Source of the DNA: Acuticoccus yangtzensis
GTDB lineage: Bacteria > Pseudomonadota > Alphaproteobacteria > Rhizobiales > Amorphaceae
Assembly (NCBI RefSeq): GCF_001927245.1
Contig: NZ_MJUX01000009.1
Span: 124,001 to 188,000 of the forward strand
Length of the DNA stretch: 64,000 nt
Direction of reading: 5' to 3'
In this document: in pieces, positions 24,202-32,996 of the stretch
How positions within the stretch are numbered: position 1 is the first letter of the stretch
How the letters are laid out: every line of letters begins with the position of its first letter
Made by a program: the position numbers and the translations under genes
Notes under the pieces: model-generated
Told to the model about the DNA's origin: nothing
What the model saw: the letters and a program-made list of their open reading frames with translations, nothing else
Database searches by the model: none

Positions 24202-24767
24202 GCGACCGCGAACGGGTGTTCGACGACCTCTATAGCGCGCACGACGACCCGTGGAACGTGTGCACCAGTGATTACGAGCGCGAGAAGTACGCGGCGACGT
24301 TAGCGGCCCTGCCCCGCGAGCGATACGGCAGCGTGCTGGAAATCGGCTGCTCGATCGGCGTCATGAGCGCGGCGCTGGCGGAGCGCTGCGACACGCTCCT
24401 CGCGGTCGACGTTTCGGCCGAAGCGCTGCGCCATGCGAAGAGCAACTGCACGGCGCGCAACGTTCGGTTCGATCGGCTGGAGGTGCCGGAAAGCTGGCCG
24501 CCCGGTCGCTACGACCTCATCGTCCTCTCGGAAGTGCTCTATTTCCTCCAGGCGGAAGAGGTCGATGCCTCTGCGCGCCTGTCCGCCGGCAGTCTCGCAC
24601 CGGGCGGGGAGATCATCACGGTCAACTGGCGCGGCGAGACCGATACGCCGCTCACCGGGGACGCGGCCGCCTCCCGCTTCGTCCGTGCGGCCGAGGCTGG
24701 CGGGCTGAAGGTCCGGCATGTGGACCAGCGCGAATTCTACGTCATTCACGTACTGTCGACCGTCTGA
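24198..24767 (+). CDS. NodS-like SAM-dependent methyltransferase
   Basis: 189-residue class I methyltransferase. DPWNVCTSDYEREKYAATLA matches the N-terminus of NodS-type proteins; motif I is LEIGCSIGVMSAALA and the acidic residue is in LAVDVSAEA. NodS N-methylates the deacetylated glucosamine of Nod-factor backbones, so placing it after a PIG-L deacetylase is chemically sensible: a free amine made by one enzyme could be methylated by the other. The ATG at 24198 overlaps the deacetylase stop (ATGA). No nodulation genes are present, so the product is not a Nod factor. Confidence 0.87.
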   Translation: MSDRERVFDDLYSAHDDPWNVCTSDYEREKYAATLAALPRERYGSVLEIGCSIGVMSAALAERCDTLLAVDVSAEALRHAKSNCTARNVRFDRLEVPESWPPGRYDLIVLSEVLYFLQAEEVDASARLSAGSLAPGGEIITVNWRGETDTPLTGDAAASRFVRAAEAGGLKVRHVDQREFYVIHVLSTV

Positions 24768-24917
24768 CGTCGCGCCCGCGGCGATGCGCGCGGAAAGGCG
24801 CGCGGAAAGGCGGCGGCGGGGAGGACATCCCTTCGTCTTGCATTTGCGTTATGGCGCGGGGATGCATCGTCCCTCGTTCTCATCCCCCGTTAGCCTTTGT
24901 GCCGGAAATGCCGTTCC

Positions 24918-25997
24918 ATGAGTGAAGACCAAGCCATCCGTCCGGACTGCGCCGACCCTGGCATCGCAGTCGACGGACTGGTGAAGCGTTTCGGCGGACG
25001 CGCCGCCGTCGACCACGTCGACCTCGCCGTCGCCCGCGGCGAGTTCTTTTGCGTTCTCGGCCCGTCGGGGAGCGGCAAGAGCACCCTGCTGCGCCTGCTC
25101 GCCGGGCTGGAGACGCCGGACGCCGGGGCGATCAGGCTCGCCGGGCGCGCCGTGGCCGGAAGCGGCAGGATGGTCCCGCCGGAGGAGCGGGGCGTTGCGA
25201 TGGTTTTCCAGTCCTACGCCCTGTGGCCGCATATGGACGTTCTTCAGAACGTCGCCTTCGTCGTGGAGGCGGGCGGTGCGTCGCGGCGGGAGGCGCGCGC
25301 GCGGGCAGAAGAGGCCCTCGCCACGGTGGAGCTGAGCGCCTTTGCGGAGCGCCGACCTGCGGCCCTCTCCGGCGGGCAGCAGCAGCGCGTGGCGCTGGCC
25401 CGTTGCCTCGCCTCGAACGCCGACGTCCTCCTGATGGATGAGCCTCTCGCCAACCTCGACCCGCACTTGCGCGAGACGATGGAGAACGAGCTTTCGCGCA
25501 TCCACGACGCCAGCGGGGCCACCACGGTCTACATCACGCACGACCAGCGCGAGGCGATGGCGCTGGCCGACCGCATCGCCGTGATGGACCACGGGCGCGT
25601 TCTGCAGGTCGCCGACCCGGTGACGCTTTATCGCCGGCCCGCGAGCGAGACTGTCGCCCGTTTCATCGGCCGCGGCGCGGTGGTGGACGGAACGATGATC
25701 CGCCGCGAGGGCGGTGAGGCCCTGGTGCGCCTGGGGGCGGGTGAGGCTGCCATCGCCTGCGAGGGAAACGCCGCGGACGGCGCGGTCCGCGTCCTGCTGC
25801 GCCCTGCCGACGTCACGCTGGACGAGAGCGGCGGGTGGACCGGAACGGTGCGGCGCGCTGTCTGGCGCGGCGGACTCTTCGAGCTGGAGGTGGAGGTGAG
25901 CGGCCTCGGCATCGTTCAGGTCCACGCCCACACCCCGCCGCCTCCCGGCGCGCTGGTGCGGATGGCGATCGTCGGCGGGTGGGTCTTGCCCGCTTGA
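24918..25997 (+). CDS. FbpC-type ferric iron ABC transporter ATPase
   Basis: 359-residue ATPase. Walker [10 protein letters not shown], signature [15 protein letters not shown], Walker [12 protein letters not shown] and an H-loop in YITHDQREA are present, followed by a C-terminal TOBE domain, as in FbpC/PotA/UgpC-type importers. The ATG at 24918 is chosen over a TTG seven codons upstream. Its permease and binding protein lie immediately downstream but on the opposite strand, converging on it, so the transporter is split into two transcripts. Iron as substrate is inferred from the partners and the neighbouring receptor. Confidence 0.87.
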   Translation: MSEDQAIRPDCADPGIAVDGLVKRFGGRAAVDHVDLAVARGEFFCVLGPSGSGKSTLLRLLAGLETPDAGAIRLAGRAVAGSGRMVPPEERGVAMVFQSYALWPHMDVLQNVAFVVEAGGASRREARARAEEALATVELSAFAERRPAALSGGQQQRVALARCLASNADVLLMDEPLANLDPHLRETMENELSRIHDASGATTVYITHDQREAMALADRIAVMDHGRVLQVADPVTLYRRPASETVARFIGRGAVVDGTMIRREGGEALVRLGAGEAAIACEGNAADGAVRVLLRPADVTLDESGGWTGTVRRAVWRGGLFELEVEVSGLGIVQVHAHTPPPPGALVRMAIVGGWVLPA

Positions 25998-26002
25998 CCG
26001 CA

Positions 26003-26045
26003 TCTGCCGATGCACCCGTCTAGCGGCGGGTCACCCGTCGGCAGA
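26003..26045. terminator. Bidirectional hairpin between convergent ABC genes
   Basis: Outer stem TCTGCCGA (26003-26010) with TCGGCAGA (26038-26045), and an inner pair ACCCG/CGGGT. It fills the short gap between the ATPase gene (ends 25997) and the permease gene (ends 26061), so it can end both convergent transcripts. Confidence 0.65.
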
Positions 26046-26060
26046 CCCCCTCGGCGCAGC

Positions 26061-27752
26061 TCAGCGCCAAGGCACGGCGCCGGGCGGCAGGCGCCGCCCC
26101 ATCTTGTCCAGCACCAGCATCAGGGCGAGCGTCGCGACGACGGTCACCGTGCTGGTTGCGGCGGCGAGCGTCGTGTAGCCGCCGTCCTCGTAGTTGAAGA
26201 TGGTGGTGCCGATGGTCTCGTTCCCGAACGACCAGAGAAGAGCCGAGACGGTGATCTCATTGTAGGCGGTCAGGAAGACCAGGATCGCGGCCGACGCCGC
26301 GGCGGGGGCGACCAGCGGGCCGATGATCCGCGCCATGCGCCACCCGTAGCCGGCCCCGGCCACGCGTGCGGCGTCCTCCAACGCCGGATCGAGCTGGGCG
26401 AAGGCGACCGCCACGGGCTTCACGGCGATGGCGAGGAACGCCGCCACATAGGCCAGCGCGATGATGAGAAGCGTGTTGTAGATCGACGCATTGATGAGCG
26501 GGAGCGGCGCCACGAAGGTGATGATGAACGCGATCGACACCACGATCCCCGGAAGCGCGTAGGACACGTCCGCCAGCGCGCCCACCGCCCCTGCCACCCG
26601 CCGTGGCGCACCCGGCCGATGTGCCGGATGGGCCAACACCACCGCCAGCCCGGCGAGAACCAGCGCCGCCCCGCCTGCCGCCAGCGACGAGTTGGCGAAC
26701 GCCCGAAGCGTCACACCCTGGCGCCAAACGACCTCGACGAAATTGGCGAGGGTGGCCGTTTGGGGCGTGAGGGCGAGGCCGTAGGTCTGCACCAGAGAGG
26801 TGGCGAGCAGCGCGGCGAGAGGGAGCGCGACCACGCCGACGATGAAGGCCGCGAGCCCGGCCTCGACCAGCGGACGCGCCCGGCCGAGCGAAAAAGACAG
26901 AGGCGTGCGCGGCGGGCCGGTGAGCGCGGCTCCCGAGCGGCGCTGCACATAGGCGAGAACGGCCGTCGCCACCACCGCGACGGCGATCATGATCGCCCCG
27001 ATGACGGCGACGTTCTGGAGGATCGAGACGCCGAAGCTCACCATGCGCTGCCACAGGAGAACCGGCAGCGTGACGTAGTTCGCCGGGACGCCGAGCAGGG
27101 CCGGAATGCCGAAGTTCTTAAGCGCCGACACGAAGGAGAGCGCGAATGCGGCGATGATCGCCGGTGCCAGCAGCGGCAGCACGATGCGTCGCATCACCCG
27201 CAGCGGGCCGGATCCGGCGATCCGCGCCGCTTCGGACAATTCGCGCGGCTGCGACCTCAGCGCGGCGCGGACCACCAGGAAAGCCAGCGGCATGTGCTGA
27301 AGGGCCAGCAGCGCGATCACACCGCCGCGCGAATAGAGCGGGTGTGTCGTGCCGATCTCCGGCGCAAGGCCGACGCTGCGCAAGAGAGGACTCGCCGGTC
27401 CCGCCGCCTGGATCCACGCGATCGCGGTGACGTGGGGCGGGATCATCATCGGGATCAGCAGAAGGAACACGAAGAGGCCCTTCGCCCTGATGTCCGTCAG
27501 GCCGACGAGAAGGGCGAGAAGCGTGCCGGCCATCGTCGCCAGCAGCGCCGAGAAGAGCGCCGAATCGAGGCTGTTGACGAGCGCGCGCTGCACCGCGCGA
27601 CTGTTGAGAGCCTCCACCACCGGGGCGAGTGACAGCCCGCCGCCCACGGTGAGACCCTGCGCCAGCAACAGAGCGAGCGGCACCACGATGAGCGCCGCCA
27701 CCAGTGTCGATGCTGCGAGGAGAGCGAGCCCCTCACCGCGGAGAAATCGCAT
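26061..27752 (-). CDS. FbpB-type ABC permease (two fused modules)
   Basis: 563-residue inner-membrane permease made of two homologous halves, each with about six helices and an EAA-like cytoplasmic loop (ELSEAARIAGSGPLRVMRR in the first, DPALEDAARVAGAGYGWRM in the second). This double-length form is typical of ferric iron (FbpB/SfuB) importers. It starts at 27752, 9 bases after the binding-protein stop. The ATPase partner is the convergent gene at 24918. Confidence 0.9.
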   Translation of the reverse strand: MRFLRGEGLALLAASTLVAALIVVPLALLLAQGLTVGGGLSLAPVVEALNSRAVQRALVNSLDSALFSALLATMAGTLLALLVGLTDIRAKGLFVFLLLIPMMIPPHVTAIAWIQAAGPASPLLRSVGLAPEIGTTHPLYSRGGVIALLALQHMPLAFLVVRAALRSQPRELSEAARIAGSGPLRVMRRIVLPLLAPAIIAAFALSFVSALKNFGIPALLGVPANYVTLPVLLWQRMVSFGVSILQNVAVIGAIMIAVAVVATAVLAYVQRRSGAALTGPPRTPLSFSLGRARPLVEAGLAAFIVGVVALPLAALLATSLVQTYGLALTPQTATLANFVEVVWRQGVTLRAFANSSLAAGGAALVLAGLAVVLAHPAHRPGAPRRVAGAVGALADVSYALPGIVVSIAFIITFVAPLPLINASIYNTLLIIALAYVAAFLAIAVKPVAVAFAQLDPALEDAARVAGAGYGWRMARIIGPLVAPAAASAAILVFLTAYNEITVSALLWSFGNETIGTTIFNYEDGGYTTLAAATSTVTVVATLALMLVLDKMGRRLPPGAVPWR

Positions 27753-27761
27753 GCGGTCCGA

Positions 27762-28733
27762 TCAGCCCCCGAACATCTCGGAGAAGCGCAGCTTGTCGGC
27801 GTCGCTCTCGCGCAGGGCGCGGGCGGGGTCGAACTCCATCAGCTTGATGGCGTCGCGGGACGGGAAGCCGGCCGGCGCATCGACAGCCGGATGGGCGGGC
27901 AGATAACCCTGCGCGGCGGCCAGCGCCTGCCCCTCCTCGGACAGGAGGAAATCGACGAAGGCCTTCGCCGCCTCCTCGTTCTGCGTGGTCGACAGGATCG
28001 CGACGGGCTCGGTCACGTAGGAGACACCCTCGGTTGGGAAGACGAACTCGACGGGCGCGCCCTCGTCGCGGCTGCGGATGGCGAGATAATCGACGAGGAA
28101 GCCGTAGAGTTTCTCGCCACCGGCGACGGCCTTGAAGACGCCGCCATTGCCGCCGGACGCCAGGGTGTCCTGTTCGGCGAGGCCTTCGTAGAAGTCCCAG
28201 CCGAGCGACGGGTCGGCGATCAGCGTCTCCATCGTGATCGTCGCGGCGCCGGAGGTCAGCGGCGAGGGGATCATGATCTTGCCCGCCGCCTCGTCGGCCA
28301 GAAGGTCCTTGTAGCTCTGCGGCTTCAGCGGAGCCCCGGTGTTGTAGACGATGCCGGTGGTGATGAGCTTGGTGGAGAAATAATAGCCCTCCTCATCCAT
28401 CAGCCCGTCAGGATAGGCGGACGTGTCGGCATCGCGATAGGCGAGGAGGCGACCCTCCTGCTTCAGCGCCTCCATGGTGACGGTATCGGCGATCAGAAGA
28501 AGGTCCGCCTGCGGCTGCCCTGCGGCGAACTCGGACTGAAGCTTGGCCATCACCTTGGTCGTTCCATCGCGGAAGAAGCCGACGCTCACGTTCGGATAGG
28601 CCGCCTGAAACGCGTCGATGGTGGCCTGGGCGTCGGCGTTGGGCTGCGACGTGTAGAGGGTCAGCGTCCCCGAGGGCTCGGCGAGCGCAGACCCGGCGAG
28701 GAGCGTGGCAGCGGCGATAAGGGCGATACGCAT
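27762..28733 (-). CDS. FbpA-type periplasmic iron-binding protein
   Basis: 323-residue solute-binding protein with a signal peptide (MRIALIAAATLLAGSALA, cleavage near residue 18). The mature protein begins GTLTLYTSQPNADAQATI and has FFRDGTTKVMAKLQ and ADLLLIADTVTMEALKQEGR, as in the ferric-binding AfuA/FbpA family. Tyrosines in KLYGFLVDYLAIR are plausible iron ligands. An open frame continues 63 codons upstream of the ATG at 28733, but the signal peptide fixes the start. A phosphonate or other small anion remains a possible substrate. It is divergent from the TonB receptor. Confidence 0.85.
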   Translation of the reverse strand: MRIALIAAATLLAGSALAEPSGTLTLYTSQPNADAQATIDAFQAAYPNVSVGFFRDGTTKVMAKLQSEFAAGQPQADLLLIADTVTMEALKQEGRLLAYRDADTSAYPDGLMDEEGYYFSTKLITTGIVYNTGAPLKPQSYKDLLADEAAGKIMIPSPLTSGAATITMETLIADPSLGWDFYEGLAEQDTLASGGNGGVFKAVAGGEKLYGFLVDYLAIRSRDEGAPVEFVFPTEGVSYVTEPVAILSTTQNEEAAKAFVDFLLSEEGQALAAAQGYLPAHPAVDAPAGFPSRDAIKLMEFDPARALRESDADKLRFSEMFGG

Positions 28734-29059
28734 GGTTCGGTCCTGTGGCGTGATGGCCTGGCGGCGAGGCCAGTCGGCGGCGCCGTTGATTGCAGTCTTT
28801 TGCGACAGTTCGATGAACCACACATGCGGCGTCGCGTCCCGCGTCACGGCCCGTGGTCCACGGGTGCCACCGCGGCGGCGGGCTATGAGATCTGGTGAAA
28901 TCTTCATGAAGTTCGAAAGCAAATGATTCTAAACTAGGAGTTGCCGAAATAACACATCGCTAGACCACATCAATACATCAAGGCTCATATTGTTGACTCG
29001 GTTGGTCAGGAATGCGCTTTCACCGAAAGACCTCGCAGTATAGTCCGGGAAAGATCCTC
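28734..29059. promoter_or_regulatory. Divergent promoter region, FbpA-type gene and TonB receptor
   Basis: 326 bases. The right part (28880-29000) is relatively AT-rich and contains the half-site-like ATTCTAAAC (28925-28933) and ATATTGTTGAC (28987-28997). An iron-responsive (Irr, RirA or Fur) site would be expected here but no full palindrome matching a known consensus was found. Confidence 0.35.
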
Positions 29060-31165
29060 ATGCGCTTCTCGTCCATCCTCCTCGCCTCCACGGCGGTCTT
29101 CGTCTCAGGCGCGGCGCAGGCGCAGGTGATCTCACTCGATCCCGTGGTGATCAGCAGCGCACCGGATGCGCCGAGCGACACGAGCGCGGCGGCGCCCGGC
29201 ACCGACACGTCCGCCGGAAGCGCGACCGCGGGTGGAACGGCCGTGGCCGACGGCGGCGACGCCAACGGCGCCGGCGAAGGCAGCCGCGGCGGCACCGGAT
29301 TCCCGGAGGGGACCGGCAACTCGACCACCGTCACCCAGGCCGAGCTGGAGCGCACCAATCCGCAAACCCTGCGCGAAGTCTTCCTTGCGGATCCGGCAAT
29401 CAATGTCGGCTCGTCGATCCCCATGTCGCAGAAGATCTATGTGCAAGGCATCGAAGAACCGAACCTTGCGGTGACGATCGACGGGACGCGGCAGAACAAC
29501 AAAGTCTTCCACCACAGCGCGACGACGTTGATCGACCCCGATCTTCTGAAGGCGGTGCGGGTCGACCCCGGTGTCGCCCCCGCCGACGCCGGTCCCGGCG
29601 CGCTCGGCGGCTCGATCGCGTTCGAGACCAAGGACGTCGGCGATCTGCTGGCGCCGGGCCAGATGTTCGGCGGCCTGATCAGCGGTGAGTACGTCACCAA
29701 CGGCAACATCTTCTCCACCAACGGCGCGCTCTACGGCCGCCACAATGGGTTCGAAGCGCTGATCTACGGCAAATGGGCCGACGGCGGCGACCGGACGGAC
29801 GGGAACGGCGACGAGATCATCGGCTCGGAAACCAAGCTCCTCTCCGGTCTCGGCAAGCTGGCCTACGAGGCGGACAGCGGCGACCGGTTCGAGGCCGCGT
29901 TCGAGATCGTCAACGACGATGCCGCGCGGCCCTACCGCGCCAACATCGGCCGCATCACCGGCGGCCGCCCGGTGCCCGACACGCGCAATTATCACCTGCA
30001 GCGCCAGAACTACACGCTGACCTACACCGACACCTCGCCCACCGCGCTCTGGGACCCGAAGATCCAGCTCGGCTACAGCCGCACCTGGATCGAGAACCCG
30101 GAAGACGAGCAATATACCGAGGGCCTCACCGACAGCTTCAACGGCCGCGCGCAGAACACGCTCAGCGGCGAATACGGCACGCTCACCCTGGGCACGGACT
30201 TCTACGTCGACCGTGCGCGGCTCAATTACGACTACCTGCTGGACCGCGCCTTCGACGAAGGTGGCACCGAGCACGCGCAGAATGTCGGCTTCTACAGCCA
30301 GGCGCGCCTGAACTGGACGCCGCGCTTCCGCACCTTCTTCGGCGCGCGTGTGGACGTGCAGCATTTCGAGGGTGTCGACGGCTCGGATCAGACGAACGTC
30401 GGCCCGTCGCTCAACCTCACGACCGAGGTCGACGTGACGAGCTTCCTCACCGCCTATGTCGGCGGGGCGCATGTGTGGGCCGGTATCCCGCTGGCCGAGA
30501 ACTACATCATCGACCAGAACTGGACCTACGACTCGCCGTCCGAGGTGACGACGTCGGACAACCTCGTCGCCGGTCTGCGCGCCCATTATCAGGGCTTCAG
30601 CGCCGGGGCGAAGGTGTTCCAGACGCGCATCTACAACGCGCGCCTGCCTGAATATGGCGGCGACGCCTTCGCCACGCGCGACCTCGACACGCGCGGCGTG
30701 GAGCTGACCGCGGGCTACACCAACTACGGCTTCAACGGCACCGTGGGCTACGCCTACATCGACTCCGACATCGACGGTGAGCCCGCCGACTCCGACTTCG
30801 GCCGGTATCTGACGGTGCCGCTCGGCCACATCGTGAAGGCCTCGGCGTCCTACACCTACGCGCCGTGGGGCCTGACCATCGGCGCCGATACCGAAATCGC
30901 GTTCGAGAACGACGATGTGTTCGACCCCTATTCGGGCACCGGCGACACCGCCTCCTCGATCCCCGGCTACGAGGTGGTCAACGCCTTCGCCGAGCTGACG
31001 CCGGTGCGCTTCCCGAACCTGACCCTGCGCGCCGAGGCCAACAACGTGTTCGACGAGGCCTACGCGTCGCGCGCCACCTTCGGCCAGGAATACACCGGCC
31101 AGGGCGTCACCCCGCTCTACGAGCCGGGCCGCTCCTTCCTCTTCAAGGCGACGGCGCGGTTCTGA
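29060..31165 (+). CDS. TonB-dependent outer-membrane receptor
   Basis: 701-residue receptor for an iron chelate or haem. The signal peptide MRFSSILLASTAVFVSGAAQA is followed by the TonB box LDPVVIS (26-32), then a low-complexity Ala/Ser/Gly linker to about 85. The plug domain (TNPQTLREVFLADPAINVG, YVQGIEEPNLAVTIDG) and a 22-strand-type barrel end in the terminal phenylalanine of LFKATARF. The ATG at 29060 is preferred to that at 29012 because it opens directly into the signal peptide. Lying among siderophore synthesis and uptake genes, it is a strong candidate for the cognate receptor; some plug features resemble haem receptors. Confidence 0.92.
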   Translation: MRFSSILLASTAVFVSGAAQAQVISLDPVVISSAPDAPSDTSAAAPGTDTSAGSATAGGTAVADGGDANGAGEGSRGGTGFPEGTGNSTTVTQAELERTNPQTLREVFLADPAINVGSSIPMSQKIYVQGIEEPNLAVTIDGTRQNNKVFHHSATTLIDPDLLKAVRVDPGVAPADAGPGALGGSIAFETKDVGDLLAPGQMFGGLISGEYVTNGNIFSTNGALYGRHNGFEALIYGKWADGGDRTDGNGDEIIGSETKLLSGLGKLAYEADSGDRFEAAFEIVNDDAARPYRANIGRITGGRPVPDTRNYHLQRQNYTLTYTDTSPTALWDPKIQLGYSRTWIENPEDEQYTEGLTDSFNGRAQNTLSGEYGTLTLGTDFYVDRARLNYDYLLDRAFDEGGTEHAQNVGFYSQARLNWTPRFRTFFGARVDVQHFEGVDGSDQTNVGPSLNLTTEVDVTSFLTAYVGGAHVWAGIPLAENYIIDQNWTYDSPSEVTTSDNLVAGLRAHYQGFSAGAKVFQTRIYNARLPEYGGDAFATRDLDTRGVELTAGYTNYGFNGTVGYAYIDSDIDGEPADSDFGRYLTVPLGHIVKASASYTYAPWGLTIGADTEIAFENDDVFDPYSGTGDTASSIPGYEVVNAFAELTPVRFPNLTLRAEANNVFDEAYASRATFGQEYTGQGVTPLYEPGRSFLFKATARF

Positions 31166-31214
31166 TCGCGTCGCACGGGCCGTCCTTCCCGCGGTTCTGA
31201 CGGCACCGCACTCC

Positions 31215-31236
31215 GGTCGCCTCGATTGAGGCGGCC
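31215..31236. terminator. Hairpin between convergent receptor and ABC operon
   Basis: Inverted repeat GGTCGCCTC (31215-31223) and GAGGCGGCC (31228-31236), one G-T pair, tetraloop GATT. It lies between the ends of the TonB receptor gene and the convergent ABC operon. Confidence 0.6.
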
Positions 31237-31245
31237 ATACGTGCG

Positions 31246-32004
31246 TCAGCGGAAATGCAGTGCGATGCGCTCACCGTCCGCCGAGGCGATGCGCACCGGC
31301 ACCCCGTAGACGCGCTCCAGCACCGCCTCGTCCATCACCTCATCGGTCGGCGCGGCGGCGACGATGCGCCCGCCACGCATGGCGACGATGCGGTCCGCCC
31401 AGGCGCCGGCATGGTTGATGTCGTGCAGCACGACGACGACGGTCCTCCCCGCCTCATCCGCCATCAGCCTCAACCGCGCCATCAATTGGCGAGCGTGGAC
31501 GATGTCGAGATTGTTCAAGGGCTCGTCGAGCAGGACGACGGGCGTCCCTTGCGCGAAGGCCATCGCCGCGCGGGCCAGTTGGCGCTGTCCGCCCGAAAGC
31601 GTCTCCAGGAAGCGCCCCTCGAAGCCGACGAGACCGAAGGCCGTGATGGCCTCCTCCACGGCAACGCGGTCCGCCGGCCCCGGACGGCCGCGATGATGCG
31701 GGAAGCGGCCGAAACCGACCAGCTCGGCCACCGTCAACCGCCCCGGAAGCGCCGCGTCCTGCGGCATCACGGCGAGATGGCGGGCGAGAACGCGCGGGCG
31801 CGTCGCCGCCACGTCGTGACCGGCGACGGTGATCGTCCCCCGGTCCGGCCGCCGCAGACGCGCCATCATCGACAGGAGGGTGGATTTGCCCGCGCCGTTG
31901 GGGCCGACGAGGGCCGTCACCCCGCCTGCGCCCAACGACAGGGAGACATCGCTCAGGATCGACGCGCCACGGATGGAGCAGGAAACGGCTTCGATCTCGA
32001 TCAT
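31246..32004 (-). CDS. FecE/FepC-type siderophore ABC ATPase
   Basis: 252-residue ATPase of the iron-chelate type: Walker A GPNGAGKST, signature LSGGQRQLARAAM, Walker B VVLLDEPLNNLD and H-loop VVLHDINHA. FGRFPHHRGR is typical of the iron-siderophore subfamily. It is the last gene of a four-gene operon (binding protein, two permeases, ATPase) with ATGA overlap at its start. It energises inner-membrane import of the ferric siderophore delivered by the TonB receptor. Confidence 0.92.
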   Translation of the reverse strand: MIEIEAVSCSIRGASILSDVSLSLGAGGVTALVGPNGAGKSTLLSMMARLRRPDRGTITVAGHDVAATRPRVLARHLAVMPQDAALPGRLTVAELVGFGRFPHHRGRPGPADRVAVEEAITAFGLVGFEGRFLETLSGGQRQLARAAMAFAQGTPVVLLDEPLNNLDIVHARQLMARLRLMADEAGRTVVVVLHDINHAGAWADRIVAMRGGRIVAAAPTDEVMDEAVLERVYGVPVRIASADGERIALHFR

Positions 32005-32996
32005 CGGCGGCGCCTCAACAGAAGTGCGATAAAGACGAGCCCGCCCCCGAACTCGATGACCACGCCGACCGGCAGCGTGTACCCCAGGATGCGGGCCAGC
32101 ACCGTCTGCCCCGCGACGAGCAGCAGCACGGCGACGGCGGAAGCGATCGGCAGGCGCCACGCATGCCGCTCACCGCCGAGCGGCCCGGCGATCGCGGTGA
32201 CGATGAGGCCGAAGAGGACAAGCGGCCCGACCAGCGCCGTCGCCACCGCCGTCAGAAGACCGACGAGAACGAGCAGGAGCGCCGACGTGCGCCGCCAATC
32301 GACGCCGAGACCCACCGCCGCATCCGGCCCGAGCGCCAGAATGTCGAGCACATGACGAAGGCGCCAGATCAGCACGGCGGCCCCCGCGGTCAGGCCGAGG
32401 CAGGGCCACACCAGCGCGGCGTCGACCGTGTTGAAGTCGGCGACGCGCAGGGCCTGGACGATGGCGAACGAATTGGGGTCGATCAGCCGCGCCAGAAGGC
32501 TCGCGAGGCTGCGAAAGAGGATGCCGAGGACGGCGCCCGCGAGGAGCAGCAGGGTGAGGTCGGTGCGCGCGCGCATCAGCGGCAGGAAGAGCGCGAGCGA
32601 CAGCGCGCTGAGGAGCAGCGCCTCCGCCGCGAACTTCGCCACAGGACCGAAGGTGGCCACTCCAACCCCGCCGAGGATGAAGACGAACCCCGTCTGGATG
32701 AGGATATAGAGGGAATCGAGACCGATGAGCGATGGCGTCAGAATGCGGTTGGCCGTCACCGTCTGGAACACCACCGTGGCGAGCGCCACGGCGACGCTGA
32801 CGGTCACGAGGGCGGCAAGCTGCTCCATGCGCAGTTGCAGCGCAAAGGCGAGATTGCCGCGCAGGCCGACCGTCATATGCAGCGCCGTCGCCACCAGAAC
32901 GGCAGCGCCGAGAAGGCCGAGGATAACCGCCGGAGGTGGTCGGCGCGCGATCTCTGCAGGCGGCGCCACTCTTGTGCCGAGGTGAGCGTCAGCCAC
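32001..32996 (-). CDS. FecCD-family siderophore permease (second)
   Basis: 331-residue inner-membrane permease with about nine to ten helices, FecCD family. The segment DILALGPDAAVGLGVDW is the conserved ATPase-contact loop, and the C-terminal LLVAGQTVLARI and PVGVVIEFGGGLVFIALLL follow the family pattern. The start is GTG at 32996, overlapping the other permease by 8 bases. It forms a heterodimeric pore with the product of the neighbouring gene. Confidence 0.9.
   Translation of the reverse strand: MADAHLGTRVAPPAEIARRPPPAVILGLLGAAVLVATALHMTVGLRGNLAFALQLRMEQLAALVTVSVAVALATVVFQTVTANRILTPSLIGLDSLYILIQTGFVFILGGVGVATFGPVAKFAAEALLLSALSLALFLPLMRARTDLTLLLLAGAVLGILFRSLASLLARLIDPNSFAIVQALRVADFNTVDAALVWPCLGLTAGAAVLIWRLRHVLDILALGPDAAVGLGVDWRRTSALLLVLVGLLTAVATALVGPLVLFGLIVTAIAGPLGGERHAWRLPIASAVAVLLLVAGQTVLARILGYTLPVGVVIEFGGGLVFIALLLRRRR

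Noticed and set aside
24784-24810. Short tandem repeat of GCGCGCGGAAAG
   Set aside because: Two copies only, low complexity and GC-rich; no sign of a functional repeat.
28734-28922. Upstream extension of the iron-binding protein
   Set aside because: The frame is open, but the internal ATG at 28733 begins a textbook signal peptide.
28925-28933. ATTCTAAAC as an Irr iron-control element
   Set aside because: Only one half-site is present; no matching inverted half at the expected spacing.
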